In this document: positions 46,092 to 54,196 of the stretch, piece after piece | How the letters are laid out: every line of letters begins with the position of its first letter | How positions within the stretch are numbered: position 1 is the stretch's first letter | Source: Pseudonocardia sp. MH-G8 | Lineage (GTDB): Bacteria > Actinomycetota > Actinomycetes > Mycobacteriales > Pseudonocardiaceae | Length of the DNA: 64,000 nt | Assembly: GCF_002262885.1 (NCBI RefSeq) | Contig: NZ_NKYF01000019.1 | Coordinates: 62,001-126,000, forward strand | Direction of reading: 5' to 3' | Notes under the pieces: model-generated | Databases searched by the model: none | What the model saw: the letters and a program-made list of their open reading frames with translations, nothing else | Told to the model about the DNA's origin: nothing | Position numbers and translations under genes: made by a program

Positions 46092-47066
46092 TCAGCTCGC
46101 GCGTTCCAGCAGCCACGGGTGCAGGTGCCGGTAGCCGCGTACGGCCACCGACCGCAGCGGGCGCAGGGTGAAGGCAGGGTCGTCGACCAGCGTGTCGGCC
46201 ACGCCGCGGTCGACCAGGACGCTGCCGGGTCGGGCGTGTGCGGTGAGCCTGGCGGCGATGTTCACGACCTCGCCGAAGACGTCGCCGTAGCGCATCAGCA
46301 CCGGGCCCGCCGCCACCCCGATGCGCAGGTCGGGCAGCGCGGGCTCGGTCCGGACGCGCTCGAGCAGGGAGAGGGCGATGCCGGCGCCCTCGGGCACGGT
46401 GTCGGCGACGAAGAGCACCTCGTCGCCCACGGTCTTGACGATGCGGCCGTGCCCGTCGGCGATCACCTCGGTGGTCGCCGAGCCGAACCGCTCGATCATC
46501 TCGCCGAGCTCGGCCGTGGAGCGGCGGCGGGTGGCGCGGGTGAAGCCGACCATGTCGGCGAAGCCCACGACCAGCGGCCAGGTGCCGGCCTCGTCGCCGC
46601 GCTCGACCGGCACCAGCATCCGGCGGACCGCCGCGGCCAGGTGCCGGCGCCACACGTAGTTCTGCAGCTCCTCCAGCCCGGGCAGGGCAGCTGCGGCGAT
46701 CTCCTGGGAGCCCTCGGGCGTCACCGCCCCGTGCTGCGCCTCGATGACGCGCACGAGCATGCCGACCTGCCACTCCGCGAGGCGCGACATCGACTGCGCC
46801 ACCGCACGCGCCACCGCCTCGCGGACGTCGGGCTCGAGCACCCCGGCGTCGGTGAGGCGGGTCATCAGCCGCACCGCGTCGAGGTCGCGCTCGGTGAACA
46901 ACACCGCGTCGTCGGCCGCCTCGGGGAAGCCCAGCGCACGCCACAGCCGCCGGGTCTCACCGGGGTCGAGCCCGGCGGCCTCGCTCACCTGGCGGCGGGT
47001 GTAGCGGCGCGGGGCGCCGAGGACCAGCTCCTCCAGCGCCTCCTCGAGCGGGCGGCCGTCGGTCAC
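46092..47066 (-). CDS. class III adenylate/guanylate cyclase with N-terminal regulatory domain
   Basis: 324 residues. The C-terminal cyclase domain (from about 150) has metal aspartates in VGFADMVGFT and VKTVGDEVLFVA, the purine-site lysine in that second motif, and transition-state Asn/Arg in GEVVNIAARLTAH. The N-terminal 140 residues are helical and resemble the regulatory domain of pH-sensing mycobacterial Rv1264. GTG 47066 is one base after the universal stress protein stop, so the two genes are coupled. Confidence 0.9.
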   Translation of the reverse strand: MTDGRPLEEALEELVLGAPRRYTRRQVSEAAGLDPGETRRLWRALGFPEAADDAVLFTERDLDAVRLMTRLTDAGVLEPDVREAVARAVAQSMSRLAEWQVGMLVRVIEAQHGAVTPEGSQEIAAAALPGLEELQNYVWRRHLAAAVRRMLVPVERGDEAGTWPLVVGFADMVGFTRATRRRSTAELGEMIERFGSATTEVIADGHGRIVKTVGDEVLFVADTVPEGAGIALSLLERVRTEPALPDLRIGVAAGPVLMRYGDVFGEVVNIAARLTAHARPGSVLVDRGVADTLVDDPAFTLRPLRSVAVRGYRHLHPWLLERAS

Positions 47067-47067
47067 G

Positions 47068-47517
47068 TCAGGTGGTGTGCACGATCAGCACGTCCACGCC
47101 GGCGCGGCGGGCAACGTCGGACGGCACGGAGCCGAGCAGCCGCCCGCTGAGCGTGTTGAGACCCCGGTTGCCGACGACGAGCAGATCGGCGCGCGAATCG
47201 CGCACGGCCTTGCGCAGCACGTCCACGGGCGGCCCGTCGCCGGCCACGGTGCGGATCGTGCGCGCCCCCGCGGCGGTGGCGCGCTCCTCGGCGGCGCGCA
47301 GCGTCTCCTCGGCGGGTGTCCAGCCGACGACCAGGTAGGCCTCGTCCTTCAGGGCGTCCTCGGCCTCGACGGTGTCCTCCCGCGACGGCGGCGTGTAAGC
47401 GCACACGATCACGAGCTCGGCGTGGCTGTCGCCGGCCACTGCGGCGGCGCGGTCGACTGCGGCGAACGAGGTTTCGGAGCCGTCGGTGCCGACGACGATC
47501 GTGCGGTAGGCGGGCAT
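47068..47517 (-). CDS. universal stress protein, ATP-binding type
   Basis: 149 residues, one UspA domain. TIVVGTDGSETSFAAVDRA at the start and the ATP loop VVGNRGLNTLSGRLLGSV near the end, meaning the nucleotide-binding type. Upstream of and coupled to the cyclase gene, which hints at a shared nucleotide-signalling role (in mycobacteria some Usp proteins bind cAMP; that link here is inference). Confidence 0.93.
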   Translation of the reverse strand: MPAYRTIVVGTDGSETSFAAVDRAAAVAGDSHAELVIVCAYTPPSREDTVEAEDALKDEAYLVVGWTPAEETLRAAEERATAAGARTIRTVAGDGPPVDVLRKAVRDSRADLLVVGNRGLNTLSGRLLGSVPSDVARRAGVDVLIVHTT

Positions 47518-47586
47518 GGGGAGCCTCCGGCGTCGGGGAACGTGGGCAGCAGGTTACCGCCGGTAGCAACGCGGGCGCGCATGCCG

Positions 47587-48792
47587 TCACCCTCCCGTGG
47601 GCGTCGCCGGGGCCGGGGGGAGCAGGGCGGGTGCGACCAGCCGGGCGCGCAGGCGCCAGTCGGCGCGGGCGAACAGGGCGCACATCGTGGCCGCCGTGCC
47701 GGCGACGTCGGCACGTCCGGTGAGGTAGGTCCACCGGTGGCGCGGCGGCAGCCCGAGGAACACCTCGAAGAACGCGGGCACCTCGGCGGGGGGCATCCGC
47801 AGCAGGGCCTCCAGACCGATGCGCCGGAACCGGTGGACCGCTCTCGATCCCCGCGGCCACACGACGGCCCGCGCGGCGGCGAGCGCGGCGGCGGGCCCCG
47901 CCGGGAGGTGGTCGGCGACGGCGTCCGCCACCGCGGGCGCGAGGCCCAGCGCGGCGGCCACGCTGAACCCGCTCGCGGGGTGGACGAGCGGGGCGGCCGC
48001 GCCGAACCCGACCACACCACGCGTGCGGTGGCGTGGGGAGTCCACCGGGAACCGCACGGTCTCGCGGATCGCATCGGCGGGCGGGGCGATGCCGTGGTGT
48101 GCGAGGCGGGCGTGCAGCCGCCGCCGCAGCACCGGGATCGGAAGGCCGGGACGCCGCGCCAGCGAGGTCTCCTCGAGCAGTACCGCGTCGCCGCCGAGCG
48201 GGACCGCGTAGAGGAAGGTCGGCGCGTGGCCGGTGTCGCCGTGGTCGGGCCGCCAGTCCATGAACAGCGCCTCGCCCGGGGCCACCAGCGCGGCGGCGGT
48301 CGTGACGTCGACGACCACGCCCGCGGCCGTCTGCTGCGCCGCGACGCGATCGCGGGCGGGGCCGCGCCGCAGCGGCTGGCGGTGCCCGCCCGCGTCCACC
48401 ACGACCGCGGCCCGCAGCACGGTGCCGTCGGCGAGCCGGACCGCGCCCGCTCCCACCGGCCCGGCAGCCCGCCCGGTCCGGACCTGCGCGCCCGCGCGTT
48501 CGAGGGTGGTGTCCAGGTGCGCGCGCAACGCGGGCACGTCCAGCACGGCGTAGTCCCAGCCCAGGCGGTGTTCGGTGTGCGCGATCGCCCGACCCGCCGC
48601 CCGCGCGGCCACGACGGCACCCGGGAGCCCGGCGGGCAGCTCGTCGGCCCAGCAGCCGTAGGTCGCCCGCCACGGGGCGTCCGGCGCCGGGTCGAGCAGG
48701 ACGGTGCGCAACCCGCGAGCGGCGAGGGCGGCCGCCAGCGCCCGGCCCGCGGGGCCGCCGCCGACGACGAGCGCATCGGGATCCGGCGGCAC
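47587..48792 (-). CDS. lycopene cyclase, CrtY/CrtL family
   Basis: 401 residues. FAD-binding DALVVGGGPAGRALAAALA at the N-terminus, cyclase motif FMDWRPDHG, and FLYAVPLGGDAVLLEETSLA, the signature of beta-cyclases. Converts lycopene ends to beta-ionone rings. No other carotenoid gene is nearby, so the rest of the pathway must be elsewhere. Start GTG 48792. Divergent from the dGTPase gene. Confidence 0.88.
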   Translation of the reverse strand: MPPDPDALVVGGGPAGRALAAALAARGLRTVLLDPAPDAPWRATYGCWADELPAGLPGAVVAARAAGRAIAHTEHRLGWDYAVLDVPALRAHLDTTLERAGAQVRTGRAAGPVGAGAVRLADGTVLRAAVVVDAGGHRQPLRRGPARDRVAAQQTAAGVVVDVTTAAALVAPGEALFMDWRPDHGDTGHAPTFLYAVPLGGDAVLLEETSLARRPGLPIPVLRRRLHARLAHHGIAPPADAIRETVRFPVDSPRHRTRGVVGFGAAAPLVHPASGFSVAAALGLAPAVADAVADHLPAGPAAALAAARAVVWPRGSRAVHRFRRIGLEALLRMPPAEVPAFFEVFLGLPPRHRWTYLTGRADVAGTAATMCALFARADWRLRARLVAPALLPPAPATPTGG

Positions 48793-48841
48793 CCGGACAT
48801 CCTCCCCGGCCCGTGAGCCGGGCGCCCAGGGGAGGGCGCGC

Positions 48842-48847
48842 TAGCCT
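48842..48847 (+). promoter_or_regulatory. candidate -10 box, leaderless dGTPase gene
   Basis: TAGCCT ends seven bases before GTG 48855; no ribosome-binding site precedes the start. Confidence 0.45.
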
Positions 48848-48854
48848 GCGTGGC

Positions 48855-50390
48855 GTGGCAGACGATCTTCTTGTGGTCGACCGCCGTGCCGCGCGGCGCT
48901 CCGGTGTGGGGGAGACGGGGGCGGGGCTGGCCGCCAGCCCCTTCCGGGTCGATCGGGACCGGATCGCGGCGTCGCCGTTCTTCGCCCGCCTCGCCGGCGT
49001 CACGCAGGTGGTGAGCCCGACGGGCAGCGGGCTGTTGCTGCACAACCGGCTCACGCACAGCCTGCAGGTGGCCCAGGTCGCCCGGGCGATCGCCGAGCGG
49101 TTGGTCGAGGACGCGGGGGTCCGCGGGGTGCTGGACCGGCTCGGCGGCTGCGACCCCGACGTCGTCGAGGCCGCCGCGCTGGCCCACGACCTGGGGCATC
49201 CGCCCTTCGGGCACCTCGGCGAACAGGTCCTCGACCGGCTCGGCCGGGAGCAGCTGGGGCTGCCCGACGGGTTCGAGGGCAACGCGCAGAGCTTCCGGGT
49301 GATCACCACCATCGACCTGCACGGGCCCGGCGGCGCGGGCCTCGACCTCACCGCCGCGGTGCGCGCCGCGGTTCTGAAGTACCCGTGGGCGCGACGCGGC
49401 CACCCCGACCCGCACCCGAGCGCGGCGGTGACCCCACCGCGCGGTGCGGGCCCGCTGCCGGGCGCGGTGGAGGCCGGCTCGGCGAAGTTCTCCTGCTACC
49501 TCACCGAGCTCGACGACCTCGTGGAGAGCCGTGACGCGGTCGGCGGCGCGACCGGGCCGTGGCAGCAGACCGTGGAGGCGGCGGTGATGGACACCGCCGA
49601 CGACGTGGCCTACGCCATCCACGACCTGGAGGACTTCCACCGCGTGGGGGTGCTCGCCCAGCCGGGTGTGGCCGCGGAGCTGGGCGGGTGGCTGCGCGAC
49701 CGGACGGGCCTGGCCGCTGCCGACCCGTCGGCGCTCGGATCGTTGCGTCCCGGCGCCGACCTGGAGCGGCTGCGCAGGCGGCTGCACGCCAAGGACGCGT
49801 GGGCGTTCGACGACGAGGCCTTCGGCGCGGCTGTCGGGGTGGTGCGCGAGGAGCTCGTCGACGGGTTGCTCGCGTCGCCGTTCGACGGGTCGATGGCCGC
49901 GGAACGCATCGTTGCGGAGTTCTCCGCGCGCTGGACGGCTCGGCTGGTCGCCGGGGTTCGGGTGCTGACGGCCCCGCCGGTGCGGGCGGCACCGGTGACG
50001 CTGGCGAACGGTCCGTGGCACGAGGTGGCCGTGCTGAAGTTCGTCCACCAGCGGTTCGTGCTGCAGCGCGCCGATCTCGCCTCCCACCAGCGCGGCCAGT
50101 CGACCGTGCTGGCCGGGCTGGTCGGGGCGCTCGCCGACTGGCTCTCCGGTGACGACGACCCCGTGCGCCTCCCGCCCCGGCTGCACGACCTCGTGGCGCT
50201 GGCGCACGAGGAGTACGGGCGGCTGGCCGCGGACGAGCGGCTCGGTGCCACTCCCGACGTCGATGCGCTGTCCCGTGGACGCGCGGTCGTCGACTACGTC
50301 GCCTCCCTCACCGACGGGCAGGCCGGTGCGCTGCTCGACGTGCTCACCGGCCGCTCCGCACGGCTCTGGACGGATGCGGTGGTGCTCTAG
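48855..50390 (+). CDS. dgt: deoxyguanosinetriphosphate triphosphohydrolase-like protein (HD domain)
   Basis: 511 residues, usual for the Dgt family that removes triphosphate from dNTPs. HD metal ligands are in RLTHSLQVAQVARAIA and ALAHDLGHPPFGHLGE, with the later Asp in DTADDVAYAIHDLEDF. The variable middle (after residue 180) carries a Pro/His-rich loop. GTG 48855 is supported by the TAGCCT box. Converges on the tct operon with only eight bases between. Confidence 0.93.
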   Translation: MADDLLVVDRRAARRSGVGETGAGLAASPFRVDRDRIAASPFFARLAGVTQVVSPTGSGLLLHNRLTHSLQVAQVARAIAERLVEDAGVRGVLDRLGGCDPDVVEAAALAHDLGHPPFGHLGEQVLDRLGREQLGLPDGFEGNAQSFRVITTIDLHGPGGAGLDLTAAVRAAVLKYPWARRGHPDPHPSAAVTPPRGAGPLPGAVEAGSAKFSCYLTELDDLVESRDAVGGATGPWQQTVEAAVMDTADDVAYAIHDLEDFHRVGVLAQPGVAAELGGWLRDRTGLAAADPSALGSLRPGADLERLRRRLHAKDAWAFDDEAFGAAVGVVREELVDGLLASPFDGSMAAERIVAEFSARWTARLVAGVRVLTAPPVRAAPVTLANGPWHEVAVLKFVHQRFVLQRADLASHQRGQSTVLAGLVGALADWLSGDDDPVRLPPRLHDLVALAHEEYGRLAADERLGATPDVDALSRGRAVVDYVASLTDGQAGALLDVLTGRSARLWTDAVVL

Positions 50391-50398
50391 ATCTCGGG

Positions 50399-50869
50399 CT
50401 ACGCGTCGCGGAACGCCCGCAGCTGCGCGACGACGAACTCGTGGTCCTGCACCTGCGGCAACCCGGAGACCCCGACGGCGCCGACCACGCCGGTGCCGTG
50501 CAACCGGATCGGGAAGACGCCGCCGTTCGCGGCGTACCGGTCGGCCGGCAGCCGGGAGTCCGTCTCGTACACCCGCCCGTTCACCCGGAACTGCTCGCCG
50601 ACGCCCATCGAGCTGCGCTGGAAGTGCAGCGTCGCCCGGGTCTTGCGCTCCAGCCAGCTGTCGTTGTCCGGAACGGCGCCGTCCAGCGCGCAGTGGAACA
50701 CCCGCTGGCCGCCGAGCACGATCCCGATCACGATCGGCAGCTCGCGCTCGACCGCGGCCGCCCGCATCCGGCAGCCGAGCTGCCAGGCGTCGGCGCGGGT
50801 GAACGCGTCGAACACCAGCTCCCGCTCCTCGGCCAGGATCCGGTCGTGGAACTCCGTCGAGTAGGTCAT
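50399..50869 (-). CDS. HbpS/UPF0303-family heme-binding-like protein
   Basis: 156 residues. The pattern ADAWQLGCRMRAAAVERELP, VIGIVLGGQRVFHCALDG and TGVVGAVGVSGLPQVQDHEFV matches the GlcG/HbpS/UPF0303 fold, often called a heme-degrading domain. Such genes often occur in catabolic operons, where their role is unclear. ATG 50869 overlaps the aldo/keto reductase stop by one base, making it the last gene of the tct/KDG operon. Confidence 0.82.
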   Translation of the reverse strand: MTYSTEFHDRILAEERELVFDAFTRADAWQLGCRMRAAAVERELPIVIGIVLGGQRVFHCALDGAVPDNDSWLERKTRATLHFQRSSMGVGEQFRVNGRVYETDSRLPADRYAANGGVFPIRLHGTGVVGAVGVSGLPQVQDHEFVVAQLRAFRDA

Positions 50870-51921
50870 CAGGCCTCCGACGACGCGGCCCAGATGTTGA
50901 GCCCCCCGTCGCGGGCGTGCTCGTCGATCGCGGCGAGCTCGTCGGCGGTGAAGCCGGGGCTCTCGACGCTCGCGACGGTGTCCTCGAGCTGCTCGGGCCG
51001 GCTCGCCCCGATGAGCACGGAGGTCACCCGCGGGTCGCGCAGCACCCACGACACGGCCATCTGCGCGAGCGACTGGCCCCGCGCCTCGGCGATCTTGTGC
51101 AGGGCCTGCACGTGCTCGAGGTTCTCCTCGCTGAGCATGTGCTCGCGCAGCGTCTTGCCCTGGGTGGCGCGGGAGCCCTCCGGAATGCCGTTGAGGTACT
51201 TGTTCGTGAGCAGGCCCTGCGCGAGGGCCGAGAACGCGATGCACCCGACGCCCTCGTCGGCCAGCACGTCGAGCAGGCTCGGCTCGCCCTCCTCGATCCA
51301 CCGGTTGAGCAGCGAGTACGACGGCTGGTGGATCACCAGCGGCGTGCCGAGATCGCGCTGGATCGCCGCCATCTGCCGGGTCCGTTCGGCCGAGTACGAC
51401 GAGATCCCGATGTAGCGGGCCTTGCCGGAGCGCACTGCCGCGTCGAGCGCCGCGGCGGTCTCCTCCAGCGGCACCTCCGGGTCGAAGCGGTGGCTGTAGA
51501 AGATGTCGACGTGGTCGAGCCGCAGGCTCGACAGCGAGTGGTCGAGGCTGGCGAGCAGGTGCCCGCGCCCGCCTCCCGAGCCGTGCGGCCCCGCGAAGAA
51601 CGGGTAGCCCGCCTTCGTCGAGATGATCAGTTCCTGGCGGAGACCGGAGAAGTCCTCCTGGAGGATCCGGCCGACGTTCTTCTCCGCCGACCCGAACGGC
51701 GGGCCATAGCCGTTGGCCAGGTCGAAGTGCGTGATCCCCAGGTCGAACGCCTTGTGGATGATGGCGCGCTGGCGGGCGATCGGGGTGTCGTCGCCGAAGT
51801 TGTGCCACATGCCGAGCGAGACGGACGGCAGCTTCAGGCCGCTGTGGCCGACCCGCCGGTGCGGCATCGACTCGTACCGGTCGGGGGCGGGGACGTAGGC
51901 GGGCGTGACGTGCACGGGCAC
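50869..51921 (-). CDS. aldo/keto reductase, YghZ-like
   Basis: 350 residues. Catalytic Asp/Tyr in THFDLANGYGPPFGSAE, Lys in IISTKAGYPF, His in IFYSHRFDPEVPLEE; C-terminal NADP site in SVLIGASRPEQLEDT. The pattern fits the L-glyceraldehyde-3-phosphate reductase group. In this operon it could reduce the aldehyde released by the KDPG-type aldolase. Start GTG 51921, with GAGGAAGGAA upstream; GTG 51915 is an alternative. Confidence 0.9.
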   Translation of the reverse strand: MPVHVTPAYVPAPDRYESMPHRRVGHSGLKLPSVSLGMWHNFGDDTPIARQRAIIHKAFDLGITHFDLANGYGPPFGSAEKNVGRILQEDFSGLRQELIISTKAGYPFFAGPHGSGGGRGHLLASLDHSLSSLRLDHVDIFYSHRFDPEVPLEETAAALDAAVRSGKARYIGISSYSAERTRQMAAIQRDLGTPLVIHQPSYSLLNRWIEEGEPSLLDVLADEGVGCIAFSALAQGLLTNKYLNGIPEGSRATQGKTLREHMLSEENLEHVQALHKIAEARGQSLAQMAVSWVLRDPRVTSVLIGASRPEQLEDTVASVESPGFTADELAAIDEHARDGGLNIWAASSEA

Positions 51922-51941
51922 GGGAGTTCCTTCCTCGGGGA

Positions 51942-52544
51942 TCAGACGGCTGCGGCGAGCTGGTCGAGCTGGGCGGGGTCCTCGAGCGCCGACCCGACGG
52001 CGACGACCGACGCGCCCGCGTCCAGGAACTCGCGGGCGTTGCCCGCGCCCATCCCGCCGGTGGCGACGAAGCGGACCTGCGGGAACGGGCCGTGCATCGC
52101 GGCGAACCACCCGGCGCCGAGCACAGACGCGGGGAAGGCCTTGACCCAGTGCAGGCCGAGGCCGACCGCGCGCTGCACGTCGGACGCGGTGGCGACGCCC
52201 GGCAGGTGGGCGAGCCCGGTGTGGGCACTCGCCGCGGCCACCCGCTCGTCCAGGCCGGGGGCCACGGTGAACGCCGCGCCCGCGTCGGCGGCGTGGCGCA
52301 CGTGGTCGGTGCTGGTCACGGTGCCTGCGCCGACCGGGAAGCCGCGGGCGGCACCTGCCGCGACGGCGGCGGCGAGCGCCTCGACGGCCTCGGGGTCCTG
52401 GATGGGCACCTCGACGGCGGTGATGCCGTTGTCCCACGCCCGCTGCGCGAGCTCGACCGTGCGGGCCACGGAGAATCCCCGCAGGATCGCCATCACCGGA
52501 CGCCCGGCGAAGACCTCGTCGAAGAACCCGGCTACGGGCGCCAT
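51942..52544 (-). CDS. 2-dehydro-3-deoxy-(6-phospho)gluconate/galactonate aldolase
   Basis: 200 residues of the KDPG/KDPGal aldolase family. Schiff-base lysine in HWVKAFPASVLG, catalytic Glu in ITAVEVPIQD, and GAGTVTS. Cleaves a 2-keto-3-deoxy sugar acid phosphate to pyruvate and a triose. Works after the neighbouring KDG-type kinase. ATG 52544 lies inside the iclR 3' end (13-base overlap). The open frame continues far upstream, but only this part has the family fold. Confidence 0.9.
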   Translation of the reverse strand: MAPVAGFFDEVFAGRPVMAILRGFSVARTVELAQRAWDNGITAVEVPIQDPEAVEALAAAVAAGAARGFPVGAGTVTSTDHVRHAADAGAAFTVAPGLDERVAAASAHTGLAHLPGVATASDVQRAVGLGLHWVKAFPASVLGAGWFAAMHGPFPQVRFVATGGMGAGNAREFLDAGASVVAVGSALEDPAQLDQLAAAV

Positions 52545-53275
52545 CCCAGCTCCTTGGAGATCGTGGTGGTGACCTCGGTCAGCCGCGGGAGCAGCTGCCC
52601 GAGGTCGTCGAGCGAGGCGCGGGCCTTGAGCGCGGTGATCGAGACCGCGGCCATGACGTGGCCGGACGCGTCCCGCACGGGCATCGCGACGCAGTTGACG
52701 TAGTCCTCGTACTCGCCGTCGTCGACCGACCACCCGCGCTCGGCCACCACCGCGAGCTCCTCGCGGTAGCGCGTCGCCGAGGTGATCGTGGTGTCGGTGT
52801 GGCGGGCGAAGTCGGTGGTGGCGAGCATCGCGTCGACGAGCGCGGCGGGCTGGAACGCGAGTATCACCTTCGCGACACCCGCGGTGTGCAGGCAGACCTT
52901 CTGCCCGACCTCGGAGTACAACCGCACCATCCCGGGCTGGTCGATCTTCTCGGCGTAGACGATGCCGGAGTCCTCCAGCGCCGCGAGGTGGATCGTGTGC
53001 GTGCACTCCTCGCCGAGCGCCCGCAGGTGCGGGCGGGCCACCCCGGCCAGGTCGAACTGCTCGATCGCGAGCTGCGCCAGGCCCGCGAGGCGGTAGCCGA
53101 CGCTGTAGCGGCCGTCCTCGTGGCGCCGGGTCAGCCCGCACTCGGTGAGCGTGCCGAGGATGCGCAGCGCGGTGGAGCGGTGGACGTCGAGGTGCTCGGC
53201 CACCTCGGTCTGCGTGCGCGGGCGAAGGCTGATGAACTCCAGGGCCTCGGCGGCGCGCTGGATGCTCTGGGACAT
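52532..53275 (-). CDS. IclR-family transcriptional regulator
   Basis: 247 residues. N-terminal winged helix (RTQTEVAEHLDVHRSTALRI) and C-terminal effector domain ending in ITALKARASLDDL. Encoded inside the operon it presumably controls, between kinase and aldolase. Its ATG follows the kinase stop directly. The paired inverted repeats at 57182-57209 are the natural operator candidate. KdgR-type members respond to 2-keto-3-deoxygluconate. Confidence 0.92.
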   Translation of the reverse strand: MSQSIQRAAEALEFISLRPRTQTEVAEHLDVHRSTALRILGTLTECGLTRRHEDGRYSVGYRLAGLAQLAIEQFDLAGVARPHLRALGEECTHTIHLAALEDSGIVYAEKIDQPGMVRLYSEVGQKVCLHTAGVAKVILAFQPAALVDAMLATTDFARHTDTTITSATRYREELAVVAERGWSVDDGEYEDYVNCVAMPVRDASGHVMAAVSITALKARASLDDLGQLLPRLTEVTTTISKELGWRP

Positions 53276-54196
53276 CTATGTCTCCGGCAGGTAGTCGTGG
53301 GTGCTGCTCAGTGCCCGGGCCGCCAGGTCGTGCCCGGCCCGCAGTCTCCCAGCGGCATCCGTGCCGCGGAGCAGTTCCGACAGGTACCCGGCCGCGAACG
53401 CGTCGCCCGCTCCCACGACCTCCACGACCTCGACGGCGTGGGCCGGGACGAACACCGGCTCCGTGCCGGCCGCCGCGATCTCGGTCGCCCCGACCGCGCC
53501 GTCCTTGACGACCAGCCGCGGCCGGGCGCCCATGAGCGTCGAGACGGAAGACGCGTCCGGCGTGCCCCACAGGCGCTGGGCCTCGTCCTGCCCGACGAAG
53601 ACGACGTCGGCGCGGCGGGCCAGCTCGAGCAGCACCGGGCCCGCCTCGGCGGCGGGCCAGAGGCCCGGCCGGTGGTTCACGTCGAACGACACCAGCATGT
53701 CGCGTTCGCGCGCCACGGCGTAGATCGCGTCGAGCAGCCCGCGGCAGCTCGCGGACAGTCCCGCGGTGATGCCGGAGACGTGCACGACCCTGGTGGCCGA
53801 CCAGTCGAGACCGTCCAGGAGGTCCGGGCTCATGCGGGACGCGGCCGAACCGCCCCGGTAGTAGTACACCTGCGTGTCCTTCGGGCCCGGATCCTTGAAG
53901 TAGACCCCGGTCGGCGTGTCCGCGAGCGCGCGGACCGCCGAGGTGTCCACGCCGTGCCGGGCGACGGCGGCGAGCATCCGCCTGCCCAGCGGGTCATCGC
54001 CCACCTGGCTCAGCCACGCCGCGCGGTGCCCGCGCTCGGCCAGGTACAGCGCGACCGTGGACTCCGCCCCTCCGACGTGCAGTGCGAAGTGCTCGGCCAG
54101 CTCCAGCGGCGCCGGCTCCACGGGCGTCACGAGGATCATGCTCTCGCCGACGCAGAGGACCTCCGGGGACTCAGCCGGCGACGGGGTCACGGTCAC
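53276..54196 (-). CDS. PfkB-family sugar kinase, 2-keto-3-deoxygluconate kinase type
   Basis: 306 residues. N-terminal VLCVGESMILVTPVEP and the glycine motif ALHVGGAESTVALYLAERG, substrate region YYYRGGSAASRMSP, and the catalytic VVGAGDAFAAGYLSELL. The YYRGGSAAS-like segment is typical of KdgK. Phosphorylates a 2-keto-3-deoxy sugar acid for the aldolase. GTG 54196 overlaps the tctA end by 26 bases; GTG 54190 also possible. Confidence 0.9.
   Translation of the reverse strand: MTVTPSPAESPEVLCVGESMILVTPVEPAPLELAEHFALHVGGAESTVALYLAERGHRAAWLSQVGDDPLGRRMLAAVARHGVDTSAVRALADTPTGVYFKDPGPKDTQVYYYRGGSAASRMSPDLLDGLDWSATRVVHVSGITAGLSASCRGLLDAIYAVARERDMLVSFDVNHRPGLWPAAEAGPVLLELARRADVVFVGQDEAQRLWGTPDASSVSTLMGARPRLVVKDGAVGATEIAAAGTEPVFVPAHAVEVVEVVGAGDAFAAGYLSELLRGTDAAGRLRAGHDLAARALSSTHDYLPET

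Noticed and set aside
51942..53570. 542-residue fusion of an upstream region with the KDPG-type aldolase
   Set aside because: Residues before ATG 52544 overlap iclR and the kinase in another frame and have no fold resemblance.
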